Assembly: GCA_016764035.1 (NCBI GenBank)
Contig: JAESSQ010000208.1
Location: forward strand, 1 to 5,186
Direction: 5' to 3'
DNA length: 5,186 bases
Source: Gammaproteobacteria bacterium
GTDB taxonomy: Bacteria > Pseudomonadota > Gammaproteobacteria > SZUA-229
Position 1 is the first letter of the stretch; each line of letters starts with the position of its first letter. The translations under genes and the position numbers were made by a program. Below, in pieces: positions 1-5,186 of the stretch. The notes beneath the pieces were generated by a model that saw only the letters and a program-made list of their open reading frames with translations, had not been told where the DNA came from and searched no databases.

Positions 1-664
1 ATACACTGGCTATCATCGCTGAATTGCCACACATCATCACATGAGAATCATCACTACTGATGAGAACCCCTGCTCTTTTTTCCAGGGAGCCGTCTTCAAT
101 ACATGCCGGTATTCGTTGATTCATAGCACCCATTACAGACTCACGAGTAATAAACGGTACAAAACAAAACTTTTCAGCATGTTGCTTTTCAATAGCGGCT
201 ACTTGTTGCTGATAAGCAAGCTCTGACATATCTCTGACCGAATACCCCAGCACCACCTTTTCAAATCGCTGCCAGATTTTTTCCCCTTTCAATGCCGATA
301 GAAAGGGGCCAACGCCAGTACCTGTCGCCAATAACCACAAGTGCTTACACTCCGGGACTTCATTTATTGTCAAAAAACCATTGGCTTTATCGGTAATAAA
401 TATCTCATCGCCAACATTAAGTTTCGCCAACTGCGGTGATAAAGGCCCGTCGGGAACAATATTAAAATAGATTTCTAAATATTCTTCAGCAGGGTCATTC
501 ACTAAAGAATACGGCCTGGCGATACGCTCGCCATCGACATCAAGGGCAACACGAACAAATTGTCCCGCCTCAAAGCTGCCGAATGCTGACTGGATTCGCA
601 ATGAAAAGAGACGATCGTTCCACTGTATCTTTTCCACTATTTTGCCCGTCAACCAAGCTACCAT
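1..664 (-). CDS. fpr: Ferredoxin/flavodoxin-NADP(+) reductase, 3' end outside window
   Basis: FAD enzyme that moves electrons between NADPH and ferredoxin or flavodoxin in the cytoplasm, supplying reduced carrier to Fe-S and radical enzymes and to oxidative stress defence. The 221 visible residues align closely with E. coli Fpr (248 residues) from its start (MVAWLTGKIVEKIQWND). The FAD-binding motif RPYSLVN is at residues 50-56, the NADP-binding glycine motif ATGTGVGP at 113-120, an ITRE motif at 172-175, and the nucleotide-binding CGN at 212-214. About 27 C-terminal residues, including the aromatic end that stacks on FAD in this family, lie beyond position 1. The start ATG has a good ribosome binding site, AAGGTGA, four bases upstream. 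The gene is divergent from the HIT gene across 135 bp. The identity is secure from family resemblance; electron partners are inferred. Confidence 0.95.
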   Translation of the reverse strand, partial: MVAWLTGKIVEKIQWNDRLFSLRIQSAFGSFEAGQFVRVALDVDGERIARPYSLVNDPAEEYLEIYFNIVPDGPLSPQLAKLNVGDEIFITDKANGFLTINEVPECKHLWLLATGTGVGPFLSALKGEKIWQRFEKVVLGYSVRDMSELAYQQQVAAIEKQHAEKFCFVPFITRESVMGAMNQRIPACIEDGSLEKRAGVLISSDDSHVMMCGNSAMIASV

Positions 665-668
665 AACT

Positions 669-675
669 TCACCTT
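669..675 (-). promoter_or_regulatory. Ribosome binding site of fpr
   Basis: AAGGTGA on the minus strand ends four bases before the fpr ATG at 664. It is the clearest Shine-Dalgarno sequence in the window and fixes the fpr start. Most other genes here have weak or unrecognisable sites. Confidence 0.7.
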
Positions 676-732
676 TTATTGATGTTCTGTTATTACGATC
701 ATGTTTAACCCTGGGGTTTACATACTAAATCG

Positions 733-762
733 TTTACTACGCGAAACAACCATACTTATAAT
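733..762 (+). promoter_or_regulatory. Putative sigma70 promoter for the HIT gene
   Basis: A TTTACT -35-like box (733-738) is followed after 18 bases by a perfect TATAAT -10 box (757-762). Transcription would begin near 769, about 30 bases before the TTG start at 800. The -10 box lies in the stretch where the family's normal N-terminus would be encoded, so a transcript from here could not carry a longer reading frame. Predicted from sequence only. Confidence 0.45.
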
Positions 763-799
763 TAGACTGCACCCATAACTTGAAAAAGATTGTTTTGTA

Positions 800-1183
800 T
801 TGGGCGAGTTTACGCTGTGCTCCTTACTATTGCTTAATGATGTCGATTACCCATGGTTTAGTCTAATACCAAAACAAAATGGCATAACGGAGTTACACCA
901 TTTAAACGAAACTGATCAACAACAATTCATGCACGAGTTCATGTTTTTCAGTCGATGCATGAAGCAAGTATTCCAGCCTGACAAAATTAATATTGCGGCA
1001 CTTGGCAACGTCGTACCCCAATTGCACATACACCGTATTACCCGTATTACCACGGATGCCTGCTGGCCGACGCCGGTATGGGGAGCGGTAAAAGCGATAC
1101 CCTACGATAACAAACAGGCCAATGGCATTAAAAATCAACTAGTTACATGGTTTAAAGCAAATAACGCATGCCGTTTTCACTGA
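800..1183 (+). CDS. HIT-family (histidine triad) nucleotide hydrolase-like protein, 5' end possibly damaged
   Basis: Histidine-triad proteins hydrolyse or transfer nucleotides, typically on dinucleoside polyphosphates or AMP conjugates; the substrate here is unknown. The 127-residue frame has the usual landmarks of the short proteobacterial HIT group: LCSLLLLNDVDYPWFSLIPK near residues 6-25, DKINIAALGNVVPQLHIH at 61-78, and DACWPTPVWG at 86-95. The triad reads Q74-L-H76-I-H78, so the nucleophile-equivalent His76 is present, with the first His replaced by Gln as in related proteins I recall. Arg79 sits where the motif expects a hydrophobic residue. The only usable start is TTG at 800, with a weak upstream GAAAAAGA. 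Upstream in the same frame the codons read LHP-stop-LEKDCFV, which looks like the family's N-terminus broken by TAA at 776-778. The gene is either shortened or a young pseudogene. Family identity is firm; functionality is uncertain. Confidence 0.8.
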   Translation: MGEFTLCSLLLLNDVDYPWFSLIPKQNGITELHHLNETDQQQFMHEFMFFSRCMKQVFQPDKINIAALGNVVPQLHIHRITRITTDACWPTPVWGAVKAIPYDNKQANGIKNQLVTWFKANNACRFH

Positions 1184-1200
1184 TTACAACAACCTCATAA

Positions 1201-1228
1201 TTAAATTAGCTTCTTATTCTTCTATAAT
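1201..1228 (+). promoter_or_regulatory. Candidate promoter of the desaturase gene
   Basis: A perfect TATAAT (1223-1228) lies in the AT-rich 100 bp gap between the HIT gene and the desaturase, preceded after 16 bases by a poor -35 (TTAAAT, 1201-1206). Transcription would start near 1235 and leave a leader of about 50 bases. The gap is so AT-rich that a chance match is possible. Confidence 0.35.
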
Positions 1229-1283
1229 CCATTCAAATATAATAAAATACGTAAAATTTTAAAAAGCACATTTCAACGATACT

Positions 1284-2081
1284 ATGCCGAAATTATTTAA
1301 ATACCGCGAAGATAGAATCCCCGTATTCATTATTTCCTTATTATTTGCCTTAGATATTGTCGCCTATTTTCTTCTCGACAACATATGGCTATTAGTCGCT
1401 TACTGGTTAATCATGATCTGGCCCAAGGGCATCATTTGTGCCTGGAATCATCATCACCAACACACACCTACCTTTAAATACGCCGTTCTTAACCGTTTAC
1501 TCGAACAAATGTATGCATTACAAACTGGCGCAACGTCAAAGCTATGGGTGCTGCATCATGTGCTTGGCCACCACCATAACTACCTCGAACAAGAAAAAGA
1601 CGAAAGTCGATGGAAACGTAAAAGCGGCAAAGACATGGGCAGGTTAGAGTACTCGCTCAATGTTGCAATAACAGCTTATTATCGTGGTTATCAAGTAGGC
1701 AAAAAACACCCACGTCCTTTAAAGGTATTTTTAGTGGGTACGGCGGTAACATTACTACTGTTGACCATGATGTTCTGGTATCACCCTATGCCAACTTTAT
1801 TCGTTTTCATCTTACCAATGATGGCGAGTTTGCTTTTCACTGCATGGGTAACATACGGACACCATTCTGGCTTAGATGTTGACAATGATTTTGAAGCTTC
1901 ATATAACATCATGAGTCCAATCTATAATCTATTAACCGGTAATCTTGGATACCACACAGCACATCATCACAAACAAGGCTTGCACTGGTCACGTCTTCCG
2001 GAGCTTCACGAAAAAATCAAAGAAAATATTCCTCAGCGTCTTTTTCTTACCGAGCATCTGGGTTCTAAACTGCTTAAATAG
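1284..2081 (+). CDS. Membrane-bound fatty acid desaturase (di-iron, histidine-box family)
   Basis: Integral-membrane di-iron enzyme that introduces a double bond (or hydroxyl) into an acyl chain using oxygen and electrons from a redox carrier. Three histidine boxes that would bind the two irons are present: HHHQH at residues 56-60, HHVLGHHH at 91-98, and HTAHHH at 224-229, with a further HH at 193-194. Hydrophobic segments at about 13-32, 33-52, 148-165 and 171-190 fit two membrane hairpins with the boxes facing the cytoplasm. At 265 residues it is shorter than many family members (around 300-400) and has no fused cytochrome b5 or ferredoxin domain. The start ATG lacks a clear Shine-Dalgarno sequence. 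Position of desaturation and substrate (phospholipid, acyl-CoA or another lipid such as a carotenoid or hydrocarbon) cannot be told. Fpr two genes away is a possible indirect electron source, but this is only inference. Confidence 0.88.
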   Translation: MPKLFKYREDRIPVFIISLLFALDIVAYFLLDNIWLLVAYWLIMIWPKGIICAWNHHHQHTPTFKYAVLNRLLEQMYALQTGATSKLWVLHHVLGHHHNYLEQEKDESRWKRKSGKDMGRLEYSLNVAITAYYRGYQVGKKHPRPLKVFLVGTAVTLLLLTMMFWYHPMPTLFVFILPMMASLLFTAWVTYGHHSGLDVDNDFEASYNIMSPIYNLLTGNLGYHTAHHHKQGLHWSRLPELHEKIKENIPQRLFLTEHLGSKLLK

Positions 2082-2110
2082 TTGCCAGGGATGCACTAAT
2101 AAAGCCACCC

Positions 2111-2144
2111 ATTAATTATTGCTCTGGATAATTTATTCCTCTGG
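2111..2144. repeat. Tandem imperfect 17 bp direct repeat
   Basis: Positions 2111-2127 and 2128-2144 are adjacent 17-base units matching at 14 of 17 positions, both ending in CTCTGG. The right-hand copy overlaps the last codons and stop of arfB; the left-hand copy lies in the 51 bp gap to the desaturase. It looks like a local duplication. No convincing terminator hairpin is seen in this gap. Confidence 0.5.
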
Positions 2145-2540
2145 GTTTTGACGCGCTTTTTTCAACTGCCCCCTTTTAGTTTTTGTATTCATTCTTTTTT
2201 GTTGCGATGCTTTTGAAGGCCGCGTTTTTTTTCTCAGCTTTCGACTTACCAATGCTTGCGCGATAAAGGTATTCAATCGAGATAAAGCTATTTCCTTGTT
2301 TTTTAATTGACTGCGACTTTGTTGCGACTTAACAACGAACACACCTTCTTTGGATACACGTTGATCGTTCGACGATAACAGGCGTTTCTTCAGCGTAACG
2401 GGTAACGTCGAGGATGTAATATCAAACTTAAGATGAATAGCTGTAGCAACCTTGTTAACATTTTGCCCGCCAGGCCCTTGTGACCGTATGGCTGTCATAA
2501 CGATTTCAATATCTGGAATAAATAAATGTTTAACACGCAT
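2133..2540 (-). CDS. arfB: Peptidyl-tRNA hydrolase ArfB (YaeJ/ICT1 family), ribosome rescue
   Basis: Releases the nascent chain from ribosomes stalled at the 3' end of an mRNA lacking a stop codon, acting as a stop-codon-independent release factor and backing up tmRNA. The 135 residues match E. coli YaeJ (140 residues) throughout. The catalytic GGQ is at 24-26 within RSQGPGGQNVNK, followed by the conserved TAIHLKFDI region (33-41), QSRSQLKNKEIALSRL (74-89), and a strongly basic tail from about 100 to 131. In this family that tail inserts into the empty mRNA channel. It lacks the codon-recognition domain of RF1/RF2, which separates it from true release factors. The ATG at 2540 is preceded by a modest GAGTGA. 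It converges on the desaturase and is divergent from the small ORF and sprT. Identity is secure. Confidence 0.95.
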   Translation of the reverse strand: MRVKHLFIPDIEIVMTAIRSQGPGGQNVNKVATAIHLKFDITSSTLPVTLKKRLLSSNDQRVSKEGVFVVKSQQSRSQLKNKEIALSRLNTFIAQALVSRKLRKKTRPSKASQQKRMNTKTKRGQLKKARQNPEE

Positions 2541-2557
2541 TAAAAATCACTCATAAT
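2529..2557 (+). promoter_or_regulatory. Weak candidate promoter for the small ORF and sprT
   Basis: TTTAAC (2529-2534) and CATAAT (2552-2557) are 17 bases apart; the -10 matches at 5/6 but the -35 only at 3/6. Transcription would start near 2564, about 25 bases before the small ORF and 200 before sprT. It overlaps the start of arfB on the opposite strand. Confidence 0.25.
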
Positions 2558-2578
2558 CAACGTTGCACTAACACAAAC

Positions 2579-2608
2579 AGTATAAGCCATGAAAGCCAAT
2601 AAACTCAA
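2579..2608 (-). promoter_or_regulatory. Candidate sigma70 promoter of arfB
   Basis: On the minus strand, TTGAGT (2603-2608) and TATACT (2579-2584) are separated by 18 bases, matching the consensus at 4/6 and 5/6 positions. Transcription would start near 2572, giving a leader of about 30 bases to the arfB ATG. The boxes overlap the first codons of the small ORF on the other strand. Confidence 0.45.
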
Positions 2609-2762
2609 AAAGGGACGCGTCATTAGTCAGGACAACAAGAACGTACTGCATAGAAATATATTGTCACAATCACCTTTTTCGCACAGCGTCAGCACTTTGT
2701 ATAAAATAACCAACGGCGATATCCGTAGCGGCAAAAAACTCGAACATATAAAAATTCTATAA
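2589..2762 (+). CDS. Unrecognised small basic protein, 57 aa, directly upstream of sprT
   Basis: An ATG-started frame of 57 codons, ending in TAA two bases before the sprT ATG. The product starts MKANKLKKGRVISQ and ends SGKKLEHIKIL. It is rich in Lys, Arg, His, Ser and Asn, has no cysteine, no transmembrane segment and no signal peptide. I do not recognise it. In favour of a real gene: an open frame fills most of the 224 bp arfB-sprT gap; many codons end in C (GCC, CTC, CGC, GTC, AGC, GGC), unlike the AT-rich non-coding DNA nearby; and it abuts sprT, which has no ribosome binding site of its own and could be translated by coupling. Against: no good Shine-Dalgarno sequence, a length that could arise by chance, and overlap with the arfB promoter candidate. 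Alternatives are a leader peptide or a remnant of a longer gene. Confidence 0.45.
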   Translation: MKANKLKKGRVISQDNKNVLHRNILSQSPFSHSVSTLYKITNGDIRSGKKLEHIKIL

Positions 2763-2764
2763 TA

Positions 2765-3328
2765 ATGAAACCACACGCCATCATAGTTTCACCACTATCG
2801 GAATCACAGCAAAAACATGTAATTGAACAAACCTATAATTACATAGCTAAAGCAACAGATATATTTGGTATAAAAAATAAAGCCGTCGAAATTAGTTTTA
2901 ATCTAAAGGGACGTTGTGCTGGCATGTACCGAATCACACATGGTATCGGCCGCCATCGACGTGATATTCGTTATAACGCTTTTATATTTTCTAAATTCTA
3001 TGAGGACAGCATCAATACCACGGTGCCACATGAAGTCGCACACTACGTTAGTGACATGTTGTACGGATTAAAAAACATAAAACCACACGGCAAAGAATGG
3101 CAAGCGGTGATGCAGGCTTTTGGCGTAAAAGCTAACGTTACATCAAACTATGACCTTACTGGCGTACCATTAAAACAGATGTCTTTATTCACATACCAAT
3201 GCAACTGTCGTGAGCATCAATTGACATCGATAAGACACAACAAAATTAATAAAAAATATTTTCGTTACTTTTGCAAATCATGCAAACAACCCTTGAAGTT
3301 CAAACATAAAGAAAGCGCAAGCCTTTAA
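2765..3328 (+). CDS. sprT: SprT family zinc metalloprotease-like protein
   Basis: SprT-like proteins share the metalloprotease fold of eukaryotic SPRTN/Spartan, which cleaves DNA-protein crosslinks; the role of bacterial SprT is poorly defined. The HExxH zinc site is H89-E-V-A-H93, and the likely third ligand is H108 in KPHGKEW. A C-terminal zinc ribbon is formed by C146-x-C148 and C170-x-x-C173. The stretch CNCREHQLTSIRHNK (146-160) is nearly the same as in E. coli SprT. The length, 187 residues, is slightly more than the E. coli 165. There is no signal peptide, so it should be cytoplasmic. The ATG has no Shine-Dalgarno sequence but lies two bases after the stop of the 57-codon ORF. The gene converges on the SET-domain gene with a 17 bp gap. 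Family identity is firm; the substrate is unknown. Confidence 0.92.
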   Translation: MKPHAIIVSPLSESQQKHVIEQTYNYIAKATDIFGIKNKAVEISFNLKGRCAGMYRITHGIGRHRRDIRYNAFIFSKFYEDSINTTVPHEVAHYVSDMLYGLKNIKPHGKEWQAVMQAFGVKANVTSNYDLTGVPLKQMSLFTYQCNCREHQLTSIRHNKINKKYFRYFCKSCKQPLKFKHKESASL

Positions 3329-3345
3329 TCGATAGCAATAAACAC

Positions 3346-3669
3346 TTAAGGTTCTTCACCATAATCGATGGTGATTTCTTCATCTGTTGTTATTTCACAC
3401 AACGCAAATAATTCGAAACCGACAAATTCAGCATGTGGCTTTATACTATGGTTGAGGTATCGTAATAAATTTTTTCCATCGCGACCCGTCCAAATATCGT
3501 CATCTTCTTCCACCCACAACACGTGAGAGTCATTATCACTGACCACGGGGCCATCGTACTCTCCCATGTAATCACCTTGCTTGAAATTTTCGCGAGCAAA
3601 TAATCCACTACCATGGATAGCGGATACTTTTACATAAAACAATTGCTGTAATTGTTCATCTGATAACAT
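3346..3669 (-). CDS. Small SET-domain protein (putative protein-lysine methyltransferase)
   Basis: SET domains transfer methyl groups from S-adenosylmethionine to lysine. The 107-residue product has the N-terminal SET signature HGSGLFA (19-25), an acidic middle (VEEDDDIWTG, 53-62), the RYLNHS motif (70-75) that binds the cofactor, and the closing EEITIDYGEE (97-106) with the conserved Asp-Tyr pair at 102-103. The usual Asn after NHSxxP is His here (NHSIKPH). There is no cysteine-rich post-SET segment. I prefer the start MLSDEQLQQLFYVK at 3669, because the SET homology begins just after it. The frame stays open to an ATG at 3732, which would add 21 hydrophobic/aromatic residues and touch the divergent hydrolase start; neither start has a good ribosome binding site. 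Target is unknown. Such stand-alone bacterial SET proteins are scattered in distribution and functionally little studied. Confidence 0.82.
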   Translation of the reverse strand: MLSDEQLQQLFYVKVSAIHGSGLFARENFKQGDYMGEYDGPVVSDNDSHVLWVEEDDDIWTGRDGKNLLRYLNHSIKPHAEFVGFELFALCEITTDEEITIDYGEEP

Positions 3670-3732
3670 ATAAAAAAACTCGTGGTAATAATTTTTAAAA
3701 CTACCTAATAAAAAAGACAAACATACTATCAT

Positions 3733-4620
3733 ATGAAAAATTCAAAGCACAAAAAGACATCAGCCAGAATACCGTTGGCGCTTCGATTATTACGCTTTAT
3801 TTATAATACTTTTGGCCGTGTCTTCCCTGTCTATTTTGGACATCGCGCTTATGATTTATGGTTTACGACGACAAGATTTAAAATGCCTGAACGTGAAAAA
3901 CATGCGTTTGAATCCGCCATTAAAGAAAACATTGAAGTTAATAAAATAAGCATCTCGGTTTATATATGGCAACACGAATCGATCGAACCTATTAGAACAT
4001 TATTATACGTACATGGATGGACCGGACGAGGCACACAAATAGCACCTTACCTTGAACAGCTTCACGCCATAGGGTATCGCGTTATAAGCTTCGATGGCCC
4101 GGCACATGGTAGTACTCCTGGCACACAAACCAGCATATTGGAAATGACCGATATGTTGTTTGCGCTCAATAAAACGTATGGCGATTTTGACGCTGCCATA
4201 ACCCATTCTTTTGGCGGCATGGCATTAACTTACGCAATGTCACGAGGTTTAAAAATAAAAAACGTTGCATTGATTTCGCCACCCAATAATTTTCAAAACT
4301 TAATTAATGCTTTCCAGCAGGCCATACAAATACCCGACAGCGTCATGCTAGCTATGGAGCGAAAAGGTTTTGCGACACACGGTCAGGTAACAAGAGACCT
4401 GCTAGATATGAAAAACAACGTAAAACAACTATCTAATCAAGGGTTAATTATTCACGATGAAGACGATATCGAATTTCCCTGCCATGACAGTGAGGCCACA
4501 GCAAAAGTCTGGCCAGGTGCTAAATTTATAAAAACAAAGGGGTTAGGTCACCGACGAATTATTCGTGACGAATACGTCATACGAGAAACTATCCGTTTCT
4601 TAGGTTCTGATATAGATTAA
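3733..4620 (+). CDS. Alpha/beta hydrolase fold protein (serine hydrolase)
   Basis: A cytoplasmic or membrane-peripheral serine hydrolase of unknown substrate, probably an esterase, lipase or thioesterase type. Visible landmarks over 295 residues: oxyanion-hole motif YVHGWTGRG (92-100), the strand-turn FDGPAHGSTPG (120-130), nucleophile elbow THSFGG (157-162) with Ser159, acid residue in HDEDDIEFP (241-249; Asp245 most likely), and catalytic His273 in GLGH. The triad appears complete. The elbow has Thr in place of the more common first Gly of GxSxG. The first 50 residues are basic and aromatic, with LALRLLRFIYNTFGRVFPVY (15-34) possibly an amphipathic membrane-contacting helix rather than a signal peptide. 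The start ATG has no clear Shine-Dalgarno sequence. It is divergent from the SET gene and convergent with slyD. Family is secure, function open. Confidence 0.88.
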   Translation: MKNSKHKKTSARIPLALRLLRFIYNTFGRVFPVYFGHRAYDLWFTTTRFKMPEREKHAFESAIKENIEVNKISISVYIWQHESIEPIRTLLYVHGWTGRGTQIAPYLEQLHAIGYRVISFDGPAHGSTPGTQTSILEMTDMLFALNKTYGDFDAAITHSFGGMALTYAMSRGLKIKNVALISPPNNFQNLINAFQQAIQIPDSVMLAMERKGFATHGQVTRDLLDMKNNVKQLSNQGLIIHDEDDIEFPCHDSEATAKVWPGAKFIKTKGLGHRRIIRDEYVIRETIRFLGSDID

Positions 4621-4644
4621 AATCTTTAATCTACGCACGATTAA
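4613..4644. terminator. AT-rich inverted repeat between the hydrolase gene and slyD, possible bidirectional terminator
   Basis: TAGATTAAA (4613-4621) and TTTAATCTA (4625-4633) are perfect inverted copies: a 9 bp stem with a 3-base loop that includes the hydrolase stop codon. A further GATTAA at 4639-4644 can pair instead with TTAATC at 4626-4631, giving an alternative 6 bp stem. It lies between convergent genes, where a shared terminator is expected, but the stem is AT-rich and no strong T-run follows on either strand. Confidence 0.4.
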
Positions 4645-4645
4645 C

Positions 4646-5128
4646 TCAATGCTGGCAGCCATCCGCACTATGTACATGGCCGTGCGCAATCTCTTCTTCA
4701 GATGCCTCGCGAATATCAATCACTTTGACAGAAAAATTTAGTTCTACACCCGCTAAAGCATGGTTACCATCGATGACTACCGAATCAGGTTTCATTTCGA
4801 TAACAGTAACTACCATCGCTTCACCTTCAGGGCTCTGCGCATGAAACTGAACGCCAACTTGAATTTCACCAGTCTTTTCAAACATCTCTTTAGGCACTTC
4901 CTGTATGCGCTTAGGGTCTTTGATACCGTAACCGTCTTCGGGTGAAATACTCACGGAAAACTCATCATCGACAACTTTGCCGGTTAATGCATTTTCTAAC
5001 CCCGGAATTATATTGCTTGCGCCATGTAGATACAAAAAGTCACCATCATCAGATTTATCGATAAGGCTGCCGTCATTATCTTTAAGCGTATAGTGAAGTG
5101 TTACCACAGAATTTAATTCGATTTGCAT
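4646..5128 (-). CDS. slyD: FKBP-type peptidyl-prolyl isomerase SlyD
   Basis: Cytoplasmic peptidyl-prolyl cis-trans isomerase and holdase chaperone; in E. coli it also binds nickel and assists hydrogenase maturation. The 160 residues follow E. coli SlyD: FKBP part with YLHGASNIIPGLENALTGK (33-51) and DGYG (65-68), the insert-in-flap chaperone domain at about 69-120, then the returning FKBP strands VIDGNHALAGVELNFSVKV (118-136) and REASEEEIAHGHVH (140-153). The metal-binding C-terminus is very short: HGHVHSADGCQH (149-160), with four His and one Cys, against about 45 His/Cys-rich residues in E. coli. Nickel storage is therefore probably reduced, though folding activity should be intact. The ATG at 5128 has a modest GAAG upstream. 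No clear promoter was recognised in the 58 bases to the window edge. SlpA is a less likely alternative, because of the AHGHVH tail. Confidence 0.92.
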   Translation of the reverse strand: MQIELNSVVTLHYTLKDNDGSLIDKSDDGDFLYLHGASNIIPGLENALTGKVVDDEFSVSISPEDGYGIKDPKRIQEVPKEMFEKTGEIQVGVQFHAQSPEGEAMVVTVIEMKPDSVVIDGNHALAGVELNFSVKVIDIREASEEEIAHGHVHSADGCQH

Positions 5129-5186
5129 GACGGCTTCGTTGTTCGTTATTTAAAAGGGCGCTAACCCTAGCAGAATTCACATAATA

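Noticed and set aside
41..226. Plus-strand open frame of 61 codons
   Set aside because: It is opposite fpr, which is well supported over this whole interval.
776..778. TAA read as glutamine (altered genetic code) to explain the HIT gene
   Set aside because: Other genes in the window end at TAA at the expected family length (for example arfB and sprT), so the code is standard.
902..1138. Minus-strand open frame of 78 codons
   Set aside because: It lies opposite the HIT gene, whose motifs are clear; the product has no recognisable features.
1438..1647. Plus-strand open frame of 69 codons
   Set aside because: It lies inside the desaturase gene in another frame, over its first two histidine boxes.
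2758..2763. Perfect TATAAT just before the sprT ATG as a sprT promoter
   Set aside because: Transcription would start after the ATG at 2765, and no -35 box is seen at the right distance.
3359..3375. Inverted repeat CACCAT-N5-ATGGTG as a terminator between sprT and the SET gene
   Set aside because: It lies within the conserved coding sequence of the SET C-terminus, has a short stem and no T-run.
4003..4206. Minus-strand open frame of 67 codons
   Set aside because: It is opposite the catalytic region of the alpha/beta hydrolase and has no features of its own.
4760..4945. Plus-strand open frame of 61 codons
   Set aside because: It is opposite slyD and shows no motif.
2133..5128. A defence or stress island linking arfB, sprT, SET protein, hydrolase and slyD
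   Set aside because: The genes alternate in strand, have separate control regions and are mostly common housekeeping genes; nothing shows a shared system.

Overview
The window looks like ordinary chromosome of an AT-rich gammaproteobacterium. The best-matched proteins (ferredoxin-NADP reductase Fpr, ArfB, SprT and SlyD) all resemble the Escherichia coli versions over most of their length. The base composition by eye and the extra genes (HIT protein, desaturase, SET protein) point away from Enterobacteria. I cannot name the genus. I see no transposase, phage gene, tRNA, rRNA or CRISPR array.

Layout, left to right: fpr on the minus strand, with its C-terminus cut by the window edge (1-664). 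Then, divergently, a HIT-family nucleotide hydrolase (800-1183) whose 5' end looks damaged, followed by a compact membrane fatty acid desaturase (1284-2081). The ribosome-rescue hydrolase arfB converges on it (2133-2540, minus). A 57-codon small ORF (2589-2762) and the zinc metalloprotease sprT (2765-3328) then run on the plus strand, almost touching. A small SET-domain protein (3346-3669, minus) converges on sprT and is divergent from an alpha/beta hydrolase (3733-4620). slyD (4646-5128, minus) converges on the hydrolase. No gene-free gap exceeds about 300 bases.

The genes do not form one pathway. Most are single-gene units that alternate in strand. Housekeeping roles dominate: redox supply (Fpr), nucleotide clearance (HIT), lipid unsaturation (desaturase), rescue of stalled ribosomes (ArfB), protein folding and metal handling (SlyD). 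No previously undescribed multi-gene system is evident. The points most worth a second look are the apparent 5' lesion and active-site repeat in the HIT gene, the unrecognised small ORF just before sprT, and the inverted repeat between the hydrolase and slyD.
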